DNA of 22,492 nucleotides from Hypsibius dujardini (GCA_001579985.1 LRSR01013360.1:1-22492); one strand, 5' to 3'; numbered from the stretch's first letter, positions 9,601 to 17,575 are shown. Made by a program: numbers and translations. The notes: generated by a model from the sequence alone, not told the origin.

Positions 9601-11095
9601 GTTAGTAGAGGAGAATAATCGGAAGGTGCGTTAATCTCTAAGTTTTAGTTGAATAAAACAAATTAGCCGACTAATTATAATTTTTGCTATTTCCAATTTC
9701 TGCTCTTACTTCGGCTACTCTTCTTGATTTCCAAGAGCAGGGATGAAAAATTGCCCCGCTGTTCTTCCACCGACAGGTGAATCGGCTTCCCCTTGTGGTC
9801 CTTCCCGGTGAGAGAAGAGAACTCCATCTGATAGGGCTGCGCCATGGCTAGTTTGTTACGTACTGCATTGTACAGCACGTCTCTGGTCTCTTTGAACCAA
9901 GGGTCAGCCGCTACATCCAGCACGAAGCTCACCGCGCGCCAGTGGAAGGACTGAAAAATTTTCAACAGGAACGCTTGCATCCCGTTACGGTCGAGGAGGG
10001 ACGTGGTTACCCAGGTGGGAGTATGACCTGCTGCCTGGAGCTTATCGTCCACTCCTCCGACTCTAAAGTTAGCAGTATAAACTATTAGTAATTGACAACT
10101 AAATATTTCGAAATTTGTCTTACGTGGTAATCATTAAAATGTTCCACTCTAAGAACATAAAAATGCGCAAAAATTATTTAATTATATTTACGTAATAAAA
10201 TTGAAGTCTGTGAATACGTACCAATGGCAAGGTTGTTGAGTTCGATCTGCTCGGTGCAAGGTAAAAAATGCAACAAACTCATTATTCTTCAACATTGAAA
10301 GTCGAGGTGATCGGCTGAGAAGATTTTTAAAGGAGAATTGCAAAATTTGGCTACTTAACTTTTTAATTACTGTAGTCCAATATTATTGACGATGTGTGAA
10401 GTCTCATCTCATCGACAAAACAAATTTCGAAAATTCGAAAAACATTGGAAGATTATTTTGCCCTGACTTTGATTTTGTAAAAACGTCTATTTTCGGTACT
10501 GTCAAAAATTGTAAAATCAAACTTTTTTCGACGATCAAAATTTCCAGTCAGAGTCAAGGAAATGGAATTTTTCAACGTTTTCCGGACTTTGAAATTTCAC
10601 CAAAAAAATTCTTGAGGTTTAGAAGTGCCGTTGAGATAAAATTTATAAATCTCCACTAATACTGAAATAACTTAAAAAATACACTGGAGACAGTATACGA
10701 GCCCCATTTGACAATCTTGACAGGTAATAAACAAGTTTATACTCATCTGTGTAAATTAAGACGGTCATGTTGGGGACGAACTGCCTGGTGTAATATTCAC
10801 TGGAGACGTTGTACGTCGCAACTGCCTTCATATCGTCGCACGTCTGGATGGACGGATCAGTGACGTACTTGATGGTGATGTTAAGGTCGGACCGGCCACT
10901 GTTGGCCAGTCTGATGGCGCTGTCGTAGGCCAGTGCCGGCCATGGAAAGGACGTCTCCAGGCTCACCGGACTGATCACCGTGAAACAAATAATTTCCACG
11001 GAGGTCACATTGTTAGCAGCTGTCACAAAGGCTTCCGCTGCGCTCCGACAGAGAGACAGGAGCAATAGAACGACCTTATCACCACGAACAAACAT
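2535..11095 (-). CDS. receptor-type guanylyl cyclase, complete, 19 exons, about 1089 aa
   Basis: Makes cGMP from GTP at the plasma membrane in answer to an extracellular signal (family role). Exons in transcription order, minus strand: 11095-10733, 10246-10222, 10060-9710, 9311-9268, 9197-9159, 9041-8964, 8887-8741, 8262-8212, 8155-7934, 7815-7680, 7600-7527, 7038-6850, 6757-6641, 6068-5889, 5413-4761, 3663-3444, 3351-3216, 3152-3104, 2730-2535 (stop TGA 2537-2535). All joins are GT..AG and keep frame. Order: signal peptide (1-22), ligand-binding domain (to about 485), membrane helix (about 491-510), pseudokinase (about 560-845), coiled coil (about 850-888), cyclase (891-1075). The length fits the family. 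Less certain joins are exon 1/2 (donor at 10732; a better-looking site at 10742 would break frame) and exon 11/12 (donor at 7526; gtagcc at 7518 would need the next exon to start inside). The ATG has an in-frame TAA four codons upstream. Naming a specific paralogue (gcy, ANP receptor) is not possible from sequence alone. Confidence 0.88.
2800..3090. repeat. degenerate A/T-rich intron repeat (taaact / ttagt words)
   Basis: Intron 18 is dense in variants of ctaaact, aattaaactaa and ttagt. A stretch near 3005 (aaaaatctaaaatctttagtga) resembles one near 9437 in intron 3 (aaaaatctaaacgttttagtga). A third related stretch lies at 7230-7330 in intron 11. They look like decayed copies of one low-complexity sequence, though drift in base composition could also explain them. 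Confidence 0.35.
3672..3691. repeat. (CA)10 microsatellite in intron 15
   Basis: An uninterrupted CA run starts ten bases upstream (in gene direction) of the exon 16 acceptor. Read on the gene strand it is a (TG)n tract beside attttcag. Its length could affect acceptor strength. Confidence 0.85.
3991..4630. repeat. fold-back repeat in intron 15
   Basis: The left arm, 3991-4133, is matched by the reverse complement of 4431-4570 with roughly 90 percent identity by eye. Anchors are gagcggaagtaaa at one end and attcgacgcc at the other. The inner part of the left arm (4037-4133) is repeated directly at 4141-4235. A 42-base direct repeat (tttctataactaagcttgag and on) occurs at 4321-4362 and 4589-4630. 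Arm ends carry a near-palindrome, gcggaagtaaa against tttacctccgc. No coding frame is seen. Such a structure would fold strongly in the pre-mRNA. Confidence 0.75.
5597..5710 (-). pseudogene. decayed duplicate of the start of cyclase exon 15, inside intron 14
   Basis: On the minus strand this stretch repeats the order of the real exon 15 border. gtcgcccaattag matches gtcgcccgatcag (the true acceptor), and gagttgaccgatttaaactgtctg matches gagttgaccagtttaaactgcctc in the exon. The peptide [13 protein letters not shown] stands against the real [13 protein letters not shown]. The part between acceptor and ELT has gained about four codons and diverged. The AG acceptor is kept and the frame stays open to about 5461, but no downstream donor or kinase sequence follows. 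It is read as a partial tandem exon duplication that has lost function. Occasional inclusion in mRNA cannot be excluded. Confidence 0.65.
6290..6360 (+). repeat. interspersed repeat copy C (in intron 13)
   Basis: tttaaaattgattggcactaacagg, a short spacer, then gtcagggggaggagctatat. It has the block order of copies A and B, with one change in the GC-rich block (gga for gcg). It faces copy D across about 40 bases. Confidence 0.6.
6402..6475 (-). repeat. interspersed repeat copy D, inverted against copy C
   Basis: Read on the minus strand: cagttttaaatcgattggcatcaacagaattg, spacer, atcagggggcggagctatgggcc. The GC-rich ends of C and D point at each other across a 40-base spacer, giving an inverted pair in intron 13 of the cyclase gene. 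Confidence 0.65.
7527..7600 (-). other. cyclase exon 11: transmembrane helix
   Basis: After a ctcttttag acceptor the exon encodes a short Ala-His-Asn-Ser stretch, then one hydrophobic helix ([19 protein letters not shown]). It is the only membrane span of the receptor besides the signal peptide. Joining to the next exon stays in frame if the donor is gtaatc at 7526. Using the stronger-looking cag/gtagcc eight bases later would put a stop into exon 12, unless exon 12 starts at the inner AG near 6999. Confidence 0.7.
7680..10246 (-). other. cyclase exons 2-10: rest of the ligand-binding ectodomain
   Basis: Nine exons complete the periplasmic-binding-protein-like ectodomain. Exon 3 holds [17 protein letters not shown] and [11 protein letters not shown], the usual block at the start of the second lobe. 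Exons 4-5 give [14 protein letters not shown] and NMTDGDY. Exon 6 gives VYICAEP and [15 protein letters not shown]. Exon 9 ends in [24 protein letters not shown] and [10 protein letters not shown], the typical membrane-proximal block. Exon 10 carries WVRDIDWPY and the Cys-containing PPCGF and DCLH before the membrane. The frame changes within single ORFs, so exons 4-6 are visible only when splice sites are followed. Exon 2 is a 25-base micro-exon and the least certain piece. The ligand cannot be inferred. Confidence 0.75.
8393..8607. repeat. TGTC/TCTC microsatellite in intron 7
   Basis: About 215 bases of ctgt with interspersed ctcc, ctgc and ccgt variants, lying between cyclase exons 7 and 8. 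Long open frames on both strands here are artefacts of the period-4 repeat. Interruptions indicate an old array. Confidence 0.9.
10733..11095 (-). other. cyclase exon 1: signal peptide and start of ligand-binding domain
   Basis: The first 22 residues form a classic signal peptide: basic start (MFVRGDK), hydrophobic core (VVLLLLSL), and a small-residue cleavage site near AEA. What follows has the opening pattern of receptor cyclase ectodomains: [20 protein letters not shown], then [14 protein letters not shown], a conserved Cys-Asp-Asp (CDDM), and a beta strand (MTVLIYTDE) where a binding-protein fold expects one. Several NxT/NxS glycosylation sites are present. The exon end is not certain. 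The frame joins the 25-base exon 2 if the donor is gtttat at 10732, a weak site. Confidence 0.75.
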
Positions 11096-11412
11096 ATTTT
11101 CGAATTAAAAGAATAATTTTCGCCCACCGCTGATGCCGCTGCCAACCATTGCTGGCCATGTTTGGAATAACCTGCGCTCTTAATCCAGGAACTGGCTTAC
11201 GAGCTTGCTATACAAATACTCGTACAGAGTATATCGTATATACCACATCCATAAAATAGTAGTACGCTTCTATTCCTACGTCGATTGGATTGGTAAGAAA
11301 ACCGTTTTAATAAGAGGATTGAGTGTCAGTTCAAACAACAAACGAACCTTTCGACGAGGTGTGTTGTGATAGCTGTAGTCGGCTCTCTGTATATTCGGAT
11401 GCACGGCAGTAC

Positions 11413-11452
11413 ACTATAAGTGGATTGAGCACTATAGTCGCGTCTTTATATG
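11413..11452 (-). promoter_or_regulatory. possible core promoter of the cyclase gene
   Basis: On the minus strand catataaag (TATA at 11450-11445) is followed about 24 bases later by an initiator-like tcaatc (A at 11426). This would give a 5' leader of about 330 bases before the ATG at 11095, unless it is spliced. The spacing is slightly short and the surrounding DNA is AT-rich, so this is only a candidate. Confidence 0.25.
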
Positions 11453-11912
11453 CCTCCTCTGTCAGTGTCGCTACGCTAGGGAAACACCGAGAAACAACTT
11501 CCCAAAAAAACATTGATCTGGAGGGTCGTTCTGACAGTGTTACAGAAATGTTCTTGGTCGTTCTGGCAAAGGAGGCGGAATTAGTAGGGAAGAGGGTGGA
11601 ATCACGTAACTGTAAAAACTTATCAAATTCATCACTTTTAGTACCAAATCAGCATGTTTTTTGAAAATTTGGAAAAAAACTGAAAAAACTGACCATTTTT
11701 TCTGTAAGACATACCTATTTTCATGGCTAATTTCCTTGCATTTTTGAAAAAGGAATAAGTATGGTTGAGTGATGTGTGCGTGAAGAAGAACAGATCATAA
11801 TAACCGACACTGTGTAGCCATTCACGCATTTCTGCTTACCCAAAATTTTGTGTTCCGATCCTGAAGCTCCTATTGTTTGTCGTGAACGTATATTGTGCAT
11901 AAACTAAATGAA

Positions 11913-11918
11913 TTTATT
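11913..11918 (-). terminator. AATAAA poly(A) signal of the 58-aa gene
   Basis: On the minus strand gttAATAAAttc lies about 145 bases after the TAG stop at 12063. This is a usual distance for a 3' untranslated region and supports transcription on this strand. Confidence 0.5.
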
Positions 11919-12062
11919 AACAATATTACTGGTCTTTGCCCAAAACGTCTCGTACAATCTCTAAAAATATGAGAACTCTGACAAGAACAAAACAGAATGG
12001 CCATCTAGAAACGGCGCAAACTTAAGATTTCTAACGCAATTCTACTAAAGATCCGGATTGTG

Positions 12063-12765
12063 CTAAATGAATGACTTCAGCACGTTAGACACGTTATTGT
12101 TGGCGGCTTGCTTCCAGACCCGCGGATCAATGGGCTCCGCCAGCTGAAAAACGTCTTCGACGTAACCTGAAAAAAAATATTATTGAAACATCATAAATTT
12201 TTTTTAAATTGTGCCAAGTCTGCGCTCTACGGGCTCATCTTAAACGCCTCAGGGTTCCGATTGTGTCCTAACCAATGGAAAATTTTTTAATCCAACAATC
12301 AATCAATCAATCAATCCTTCAAACGATGAAAACAAAAATACCAGAATTCCCTGTGCTTTGACGCTTGACTCAGTACTTGTCTTTTCCTCCCGTGATGTCC
12401 CTGGCAAAGCAAAAAAATTCGCTTAATCGCCTCTAAAAAAATTAGCAGGGCAATTCAAACGCAACGAATTTGTGAGTCAGAATAAGAAATCTCCGAGAAA
12501 CTAAGTTTAATCAAACAATCGATCCAAATCCAATCTAATCAAATGCTCTGTCAAATATGAAACAATGAACTAATTATTTTCATTATTTCATTATAATTAT
12601 TAAATCAATTGAACAAGGGCAATCATATTACCCAATATATTATTATTAATATTATATTAATTATAATATATATTAAACAATTTAATACTCACCCGCACAG
12701 AAAATTAAGTCCACTTGAGAATCAATCACACTCACACTTCCATCCATATTTTTCAACCGAGCCAT
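12063..12765 (-). CDS. two-exon gene for a 58-aa soluble microprotein, family unknown
   Basis: Exons 12765-12693 (24 codons plus G) and 12166-12063 (GT plus 33 codons and TAG). The donor is gtgagt and the acceptor ttttttttcag, both consensus; the 526-base intron joins in phase 1 at a glycine. The start is fixed by an in-frame TGA 14 codons upstream with no acceptor between. The protein begins MARLKNMDGSVSVIDSQVDL, has a short hydrophobic turn (LIFCAG), and ends in an acidic-then-aromatic helix-like part (YVEDVFQLAEPIDPRVWK) and SNVLKSFI. There is no signal peptide or clear membrane helix. The second exon is markedly more GC-rich than its surroundings, which supports coding. I do not recognise the family and suggest no function. 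A possible extra in-between exon (about 12340-12405) does not keep the frame. Confidence 0.65.
12295..12317. repeat. (AATC)5 short tandem repeat
   Basis: aatcaatcaatcaatcaatc lies inside the intron of the 58-residue gene. It is a simple repeat without further structure. Confidence 0.8.
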
Positions 12766-12799
12766 CTTGCCGTGTTTTATCGTGCCGAGCTTGGTGATT

Positions 12800-13440
12800 C
12801 ATTTTTTGGAGATGCTTAAACAAAATGACCAGAGGGCATTCACAATTTGACAAACAGAATGTTTGCCCTTGTGAACGCTTAAGCCTTTAACCATGATATG
12901 CTGTACAGTACTCTCCAACACAACATTCAGTGAAAATCAAGTTAAGCAATTTGAAAGCACAAAAACATCGACAAGTGATAAGGTATTTGAAACTGACAAC
13001 GGCAAAAATTTGATAAAACAGACGCGAGAAAAAAAACAATATTTTGTGCAGTATGCCATCAATAATTTCATGCTCAAATCAACTAAAAATCATCATAAGA
13101 TCAGATCTCATCATGATGAAGGCTGCCATAATGTTCATGTTCAAGATAAAAAAATCAATTAAACTGATGGACTGCGGAACATTTGTGGAGGTGAGGTTTC
13201 AGCATTGTTTCGCATATTCTAGCGAGCCGGGCCGCAAAATCATTCGGAATATTAAATCTGAAGATCATGATATACATATGAAATTATGAGTCTGCAACAA
13301 TGTAAAGATGATAGTAACATCTTTAAAAAAATGTCTTTAAAATATGACATCCTATCAATTAATCAACAGTACAATATAAAAAAGCGAACGACAAAAGCTC
13401 ACCAATACAACTTCGAATTTTTTTAAGGAATCTGTTGCTA
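12800..13440. other. non-coding or undetermined AT-rich stretch
   Basis: Overlapping plus-strand frames at 12893-13162 and 13044-13289 stay open for 80-90 codons. They are rich in Lys, Asn and His with no motif I recognise and no splice context. They may be remnants of the neighbouring transposon relics. No gene is called. Confidence 0.3.
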
Positions 13441-13441
13441 C

Positions 13442-13555
13442 ATGGCGGACGTCATTCATATACAACAAGAGCAAATCGGTCAACTATCAGTCCGACTTCA
13501 TGATCTTGAAAACCCGCCATTTTTAACTGCCCCCAATAAAAAACTCAACAAATAA
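13442..13555 (+). CDS. possible 37-aa small ORF, coiled-coil-like
   Basis: ATG in a fair context (ctacATGG) opens MADVIHIQQEQIGQLSVRLH, then DLENPPFLTAP, and a basic tail, ending at TAA within an aataaa sequence. The Gln-rich heptad-like start resembles the N-termini of retroelement Gag proteins and of small coiled-coil proteins. No splice partner was found and the length is compatible with chance, so confidence is low. Confidence 0.25.
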   Translation: MADVIHIQQEQIGQLSVRLHDLENPPFLTAPNKKLNK

Positions 13556-13565
13556 AATTCAAAAA

Positions 13566-13706
13566 CTAAGCAGACTTCTCCAAACTCACAACCCACCTTG
13601 GCCGCCGTTGTTGTTTAGGTTGCAACGAATTCCGAGCCAAGAAAAAAGGTACGCAACTCAAAATCAAACAACGAAAAGAGAAAATTTTCGTAAGTTCGAA
13701 CTTCAT
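13566..13706 (-). CDS. possible small secreted protein (46 aa) or first exon with signal peptide
   Basis: From an ATG at 13706 (minus) the frame reads MKFELTKIFSFRCLILSCVP and FFLARNSLQP, a believable signal peptide with basic n-region, hydrophobic core, and cleavage near LA. A very basic tail (KQQRRPRW) and a stop at 13568-13566 follow. A donor-like ag/gtgggt lies inside the tail, so this may be exon 1 of a longer gene. No matching acceptor exon was seen. The gene would converge with the small plus-strand ORF ending at 13555. Confidence 0.28.
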   Translation of the reverse strand: MKFELTKIFSFRCLILSCVPFFLARNSLQPKQQRRPRWVVSLEKSA

Positions 13707-13959
13707 TCCGATTAGAATCAAAACATTTTTATGACGACTGTGCAAAACCGTTACCGAAAAAAAATTTGCAACATCCAGATAGCGCAAAGAATGAAGTCCA
13801 TTATGTACAAATAGATCCGTGACCGAAATTGCAAGTCTCAACAAGCACGCCAGAAGTAGATGAAGGAGAGTTCTACCATATTTTAAAAATCTTGTAAAAA
13901 CCCCGACAACCTATATAAAACCAATATAAATTTATCCGCCATTATTTTCAAATACATAA

Positions 13960-14098
13960 TTATTTTTTTATATTATCCTCAATTAGTAAAACACTGTCGT
14001 ACACATACGACATTATGCGTTGCAAACAATTAGAATGCGTTACTTTAGTTACTGAATCGGGATATTTTTTGAAATGTTCACAAAATTTGCAAAACCCC
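13960..14098 (-). pseudogene. relic: zinc-finger block of a Polinton-type polymerase protein
   Basis: On the minus strand, behind a gattttag acceptor-like site, the frame reads FCKFCEHFKKYPDSVTKVTH then SNCLQR, with a C-x2-C...H-x3-C pattern. In invertebrate proteins carrying protein-primed family B polymerases a CxxC...H...C finger follows the HYC block. The order relative to the pieces at 14219-14434 and 15011-15238 agrees. It stops at TAA 13962-13960 and is not in phase with the piece upstream, so it is a fragment. Assignment rests on order and pattern. Confidence 0.4.
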
Positions 14099-14218
14099 CT
14101 AAAATCAAGTAAAATTATTGTTAATTTATTTACATTAATTAATTACTGATTTTTAAATAAATTGTTCAATATACACACATAATCATGCTGAATTTCCTTC
14201 TTATATACTAAATACCCT

Positions 14219-14434
14219 CTAGGCGCTAAGATCTAATGCGTAACAGCACCAAAAATTAGCCATGCTTACTGATGTGGTTTTTTTACACAACGATATAGGT
14301 TCAGCAAACGTTTCAATAGGTTCAATTCCGTGAAAACATTCCTTCAAAATAGACACGATAATGCAGTAGTGATGGTTGACAAGAAAAATGCAGAATTTCA
14401 GGAGCTTCAAATCATCACTGGTACATTTTTTCAT
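14219..14434 (-). pseudogene. relic: middle block of a Polinton-type polymerase protein
   Basis: The frame reads TSDDLKLLKFCIFLVNHHYC, then IIVSILKECF. The NHHYC part fits the hydrophobic strand plus HYC(L/I)I block that sits between the N-terminal CF.W block and the zinc finger in these proteins. A strong donor-like sequence tca/gtaagc follows at about 14264. No Met-initiated complete product is possible with the neighbouring pieces. Confidence is limited because only a short motif is shared. Confidence 0.35.
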
Positions 14435-15010
14435 GTCTCAAAACAACATGGCCCATTTTCAGTTAAAAAAATTTTTGAATTTTTTAGACAGTGAACGAGT
14501 AAAAAAAAATTTTTCGTCAGGTTCAAAATGTTTTGTTAATATACTTATACTTTAGAACCAAGGTCTCATACTTAAATCAGTTATCTTTAATTTGACATAC
14601 TAAATATTCTCAAGCACTTGCCTTTAAAAATCTAGATACCGACCGCACGCTGTAGGCACCACTTTTTGAGCCAAGTTAAAACCACTTTTAGGACCCAAGT
14701 CCAAGTTATTACAACAGGATGCATTTAACACAATTTTTTATGATTAGTCAATACATTTTCATTTTGAAAAGAGTTAAAACAGAATGGAAGGGAAACTTTA
14801 TTCCCGTTATGCTATGTTGTATTCATTTGAGTTGACAAAAGTCTACTCACATTTTTTGGAAAACAAAATAATAATTTTCAGTATGTGTTTCATTCAATTT
14901 CATTGCCGTACTTTTCACTTTCGTTTACGTTACAGTAGATAAGTGCAGGTGTACTTTCCTTAAGTTAAGTTATTGATTCATCGTGATAAAATGTTTGAAC
15001 ACTATTTTCG
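14435..15010. other. AT-rich spacer between polymerase relic pieces
   Basis: No reading frame of note. It presumably contains decayed sequence of the same relic, but I recognise no motif. Homopolymer runs and scattered tgtcaa/ttgaca words only. Confidence 0.3.
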
Positions 15011-15238
15011 TTAAAAATTTCCAAATTTTTTTAAATCTTTCAATGTCACGGGAAATTTGATTTTAGTGTGGTAAAAATTATCGTTTATTTTATCGTATGT
15101 TTTATATATTGTTTTAATTCGTTGGGGATTCCTTTCTTTTGATGCTGATTCTGTTACAATCCAAATGAAACAGTAATACTCACTATTTTGAATATTGACG
15201 CAAGCTTTTTTATCCGGTTTCAATTTTGTTAAATCCAT
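15011..15238 (-). pseudogene. relic: N-terminal CF.W block of a Polinton-type polymerase protein
   Basis: The frame reads KKACVNIQNSEYYCFIWIV, later KIKFPVTLKDLKKFGNF. Proteins of Polinton/Maverick-like elements in many invertebrates share this pattern: K.AC(I/V)NI.N.D..CF.W, a run of about 30 residues with E.I..Y..Y, then the I.FPV.L.D..KFE block. The match of both blocks at the right spacing is good. The frame ends right after the second block, where family members continue, so this copy is truncated. It lies upstream (in minus direction) of the blocks at 14434 and 14098, the expected order. Confidence 0.6.
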
Positions 15239-16220
15239 TAAACTTTCACCGCTCGTAGGTTCAAGTTTGCAAAAAAACGATATCTAGATGAATAAATTTT
15301 CCAGTATCCATCCTGAACCATTCTGAACAAAAGTTTTTTACTCATTATTGTACTCAATACTCATTATTATGTAATACATACAATATCAATAATATATTCA
15401 ATACACATTAATGTTCTTTCCATACGAGAATGAATAAATTCCGATAAAATTTCATTTCTATTTGAAATGGTTTTCTCCTTGTACAGATAGGAATAGTTAT
15501 CTGATTAGTTTTATTCCTGTTAGCAAAACGTATAATAAGATATCACCACATCTTTCTTAAATTATTATTTACGTCTTAGTTTATTATCAGTTCGATTACA
15601 TTTATTTTCTACTGTCTAATTAAATACTGCATCATTTACTGTTTTTATTTTTTTCCCCAATTCAGTGTTGTTATCCGTGCGCTCTTTATTTCAAAATGAA
15701 AAGTCAAAATCAATTACATGATGAATTTCAATTAACTTAAATCCTGGTATTAATGCTTGTTGTAATAAAACTATAAAAGTGTGCAACATCGTATATTTTA
15801 TACAATAAAGACACTACTTTGTAAGTATTCGTTATCTGGATCATGTAATTTTTTTTATTTTTCGATCTTTTTCAGTTTACTTCTAAATACATATTTTTTC
15901 AAAATTCAAGACGAGATTACAGTTGACATCGTTTTTGGTTGGCACTGAATTAGCTCCATCAACTTTTTTATGAGCATAGTAAGGTGTGTAAAAATGTTTA
16001 AAACAAATGCAGCTTGCAGTTTTCCCGAAACTGAAAACTGAAATAATAATAAAGTAAAACATATGTGCTTGCGCATGTAAGCCAATTTTCGAAATTTTTC
16101 AGGTTTAAACTTTATGAAAACTTTGCGCATTTCAGTTAAAAACATCAAATTTTAAACTGAAAAGGTAAATATAATTTTAGAACTCATCTCGGCAGCTTAA
16201 TAGTGTACGTTAAACAGAGA
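15239..16220. other. AT-rich stretch between opposing relic pieces
   Basis: The only longer frame (15906-16148, minus) reads EMRKVFIKFKPEKFRKLAYM and then drifts. It could be a decayed part of the polymerase protein upstream of its N-terminal block, but no diagnostic motif is present. Repeated variants of caatactcattatt occur near 15350-15410. Nothing else is supported. Confidence 0.3.
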
Positions 16221-16355
16221 ATGGAAAAACAAGATTATTACAAATTTGAGCGAAATAGGGTTGAACATGATTTCTATGATCAAATAGTTTTTATTAGCCC
16301 GGAAAATAATTTTGAATACGACGTGTTTTTAGATAAATTAGTAGAACGAAAGTAG
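16221..16355 (+). CDS. possible 44-aa ORF or relic fragment
   Basis: ATG in the context agagaATGG opens MEKQDYYKFERNRVEHDFYD, then QIVFISPENNFEYDVFLDK, stopping at TAG. The acidic and aromatic balance looks protein-like. It lies just upstream of the plus-strand polymerase relic and may be part of the same element. I recognise no motif, and 44 codons is within chance. Confidence 0.25.
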   Translation: MEKQDYYKFERNRVEHDFYDQIVFISPENNFEYDVFLDKLVERK

Positions 16356-16739
16356 AGGGATGATTTACTTACAATAAATATGAGTGCTTTTCCTAAAACA
16401 TTAAAAACTGTTTTGATAACGCTGAAAATAAAATGGTGTTTGTAGCTGTAACTGCTTGATATTTCATGACAATGCAGGCAATCATTTCAGACAAGATGGT
16501 GGGATGAAGTGCTTATGTGTGGGCTTAACTGCGGGGTAATTGATTAATAGTAGAATTGCCTATTCTACTTCAGATGAATGGAGTACAACCCTCTCACTTT
16601 GTTCACCACTCGCACACATTTTTTTTACTAGAACGAATTGAGCTAAATTGGTTATAAAATTGGTATTACTCAAATTACAGTAATTAAATTTTTTTTTCAG
16701 TTTTCAAAAAGCATGCTAATTTGCTTGTGACACTGGTGC

Positions 16740-17506
16740 TTATGACATCGTTTTACAAAAGGCGTGATTCCACCATATTCCTTACTACTGACCGATTATT
16801 GTCAGATGGATGTTACATCACTTCGTAAAAGTGCTTTGCATTTTCGGACTGAATTCATGAATTTTTCTGGCGGATTGTGCCTTTTCTCTGCTGCAGTTAC
16901 CTTTGCTGAACTCTGCAATTACTCTTGGAGGTCCTGGATCTTGGATAAAATCATATTTCAAATTGAATTCAACGAAAATGTTCACGCTTCAATTTGGTAA
17001 AAGCTGAAAATGATTCAATTTTAAAGTGGGTGAAAATAATGTTCTAATTAAACTGGAGCACCGTCTGGGGAATTTTTCGCCAATGGATTTTGTTTGATAA
17101 AGCAAACCGTGTATGGATTCATGGGGAATAGTTTTCAAAATGAGTGAATGTGTTTACTAGATATAGCACAATGCTTGTTTGAGATTAGTTTGGCATGGCT
17201 GTTCTCGTCACGCTTTTCCCGATTCTGTCAATATACACCTGAATCAGAACGTGAGTGAACTTTAACGTCAAACTTGTAAACTGGAAAATATTTTACGGAA
17301 AAATGAATACCGCATCAAAATAATGTGGGAGTGTGACTTTGCGTCTCAAGAATAACTTAACATTTAAAGTGGAAATGGAAAGGTTCAACTCGAGAAAGAA
17401 ATTGGATCCAAGAGCTTGTTTATTTGAAAAGGGAACCGATTTTTTTTCAGAATATCATTATAGGAATGATTTAACATACAACAAATTTAGCATATTGATG
17501 GGGTAG
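16740..17506 (+). pseudogene. relic: polymerase part of a Polinton/Maverick-type family B DNA polymerase
   Basis: Four blocks occur in the expected order. At about 16790: TDYCQMDVTSLRKSALHFRT, the (E/D)YC..DV.(I/S)LR exonuclease-end motif, then FSAAVTFAELCNYSWR, where active proteins have TIAS.C...(F/Y)R. At 17188-17202: VWHGC, for the conserved FHG..(W/F)HGC. At 17281-17340: LRKNEYRIKIMWECDF, the GY.....WEC(D/E)F motif. At 17402: LDPRACLFEKGTDFF, where PL.PRDA.(F/Y)GGRT is expected. Frames change and stops lie between the blocks, and the palm-domain catalytic motifs were not found. It is on the strand opposite to the N-terminal blocks at 13960-15238. A dead, rearranged element is inferred. 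Confidence 0.65.
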
Positions 17507-17561
17507 GCAGTAAATTGTGTTTAATTTTTGGATGTTGACTCTTTATTTATTGACGAATTTA

Positions 17562-17567
17562 TTTATT
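17562..17567 (-). terminator. AATAAA poly(A) signal of the 66-aa gene
   Basis: On the minus strand cttAATAAAT follows the TGA stop (17578-17576) within ten bases, with a second AATAAA at 17547-17542. Together they support a 3' end on the minus strand. Confidence 0.55.
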
Positions 17568-17575
17568 AAGAGTAT

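Larger units (their letters stand above)
11100..12060. other. region between the cyclase start and the 58-aa gene end
   Basis: Holds the presumed 5' leader and promoter of the cyclase and the 3' end of the downstream-facing 58-residue gene. A 113-codon plus-strand frame at 11323-11664 shows no domain or membrane pattern and is not called. On the minus strand, codons from 11829 (MREWLHSVGYYDLFFFTH) run to a donor-like ggtatg near 11725 and are preceded by another donor-like gggtaagc. No partner exons were found. Confidence 0.3.

Noticed and set aside
10396-10659. 87-codon plus-strand ORF
   Set aside because: Lys/Phe/Ile-rich as expected for AT-rich intron sequence; it lies within cyclase intron 1.
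11323-11664. 113-codon plus-strand ORF upstream of the cyclase
   Set aside because: Low-information Ser/Val/Thr composition, no motif, no splice context, and it overlaps the presumed cyclase promoter.
12340-12405. Possible middle exon in the 58-residue gene
   Set aside because: It has a cag acceptor and a gtattt donor, but its length would break the frame into the last exon, while direct joining fits.
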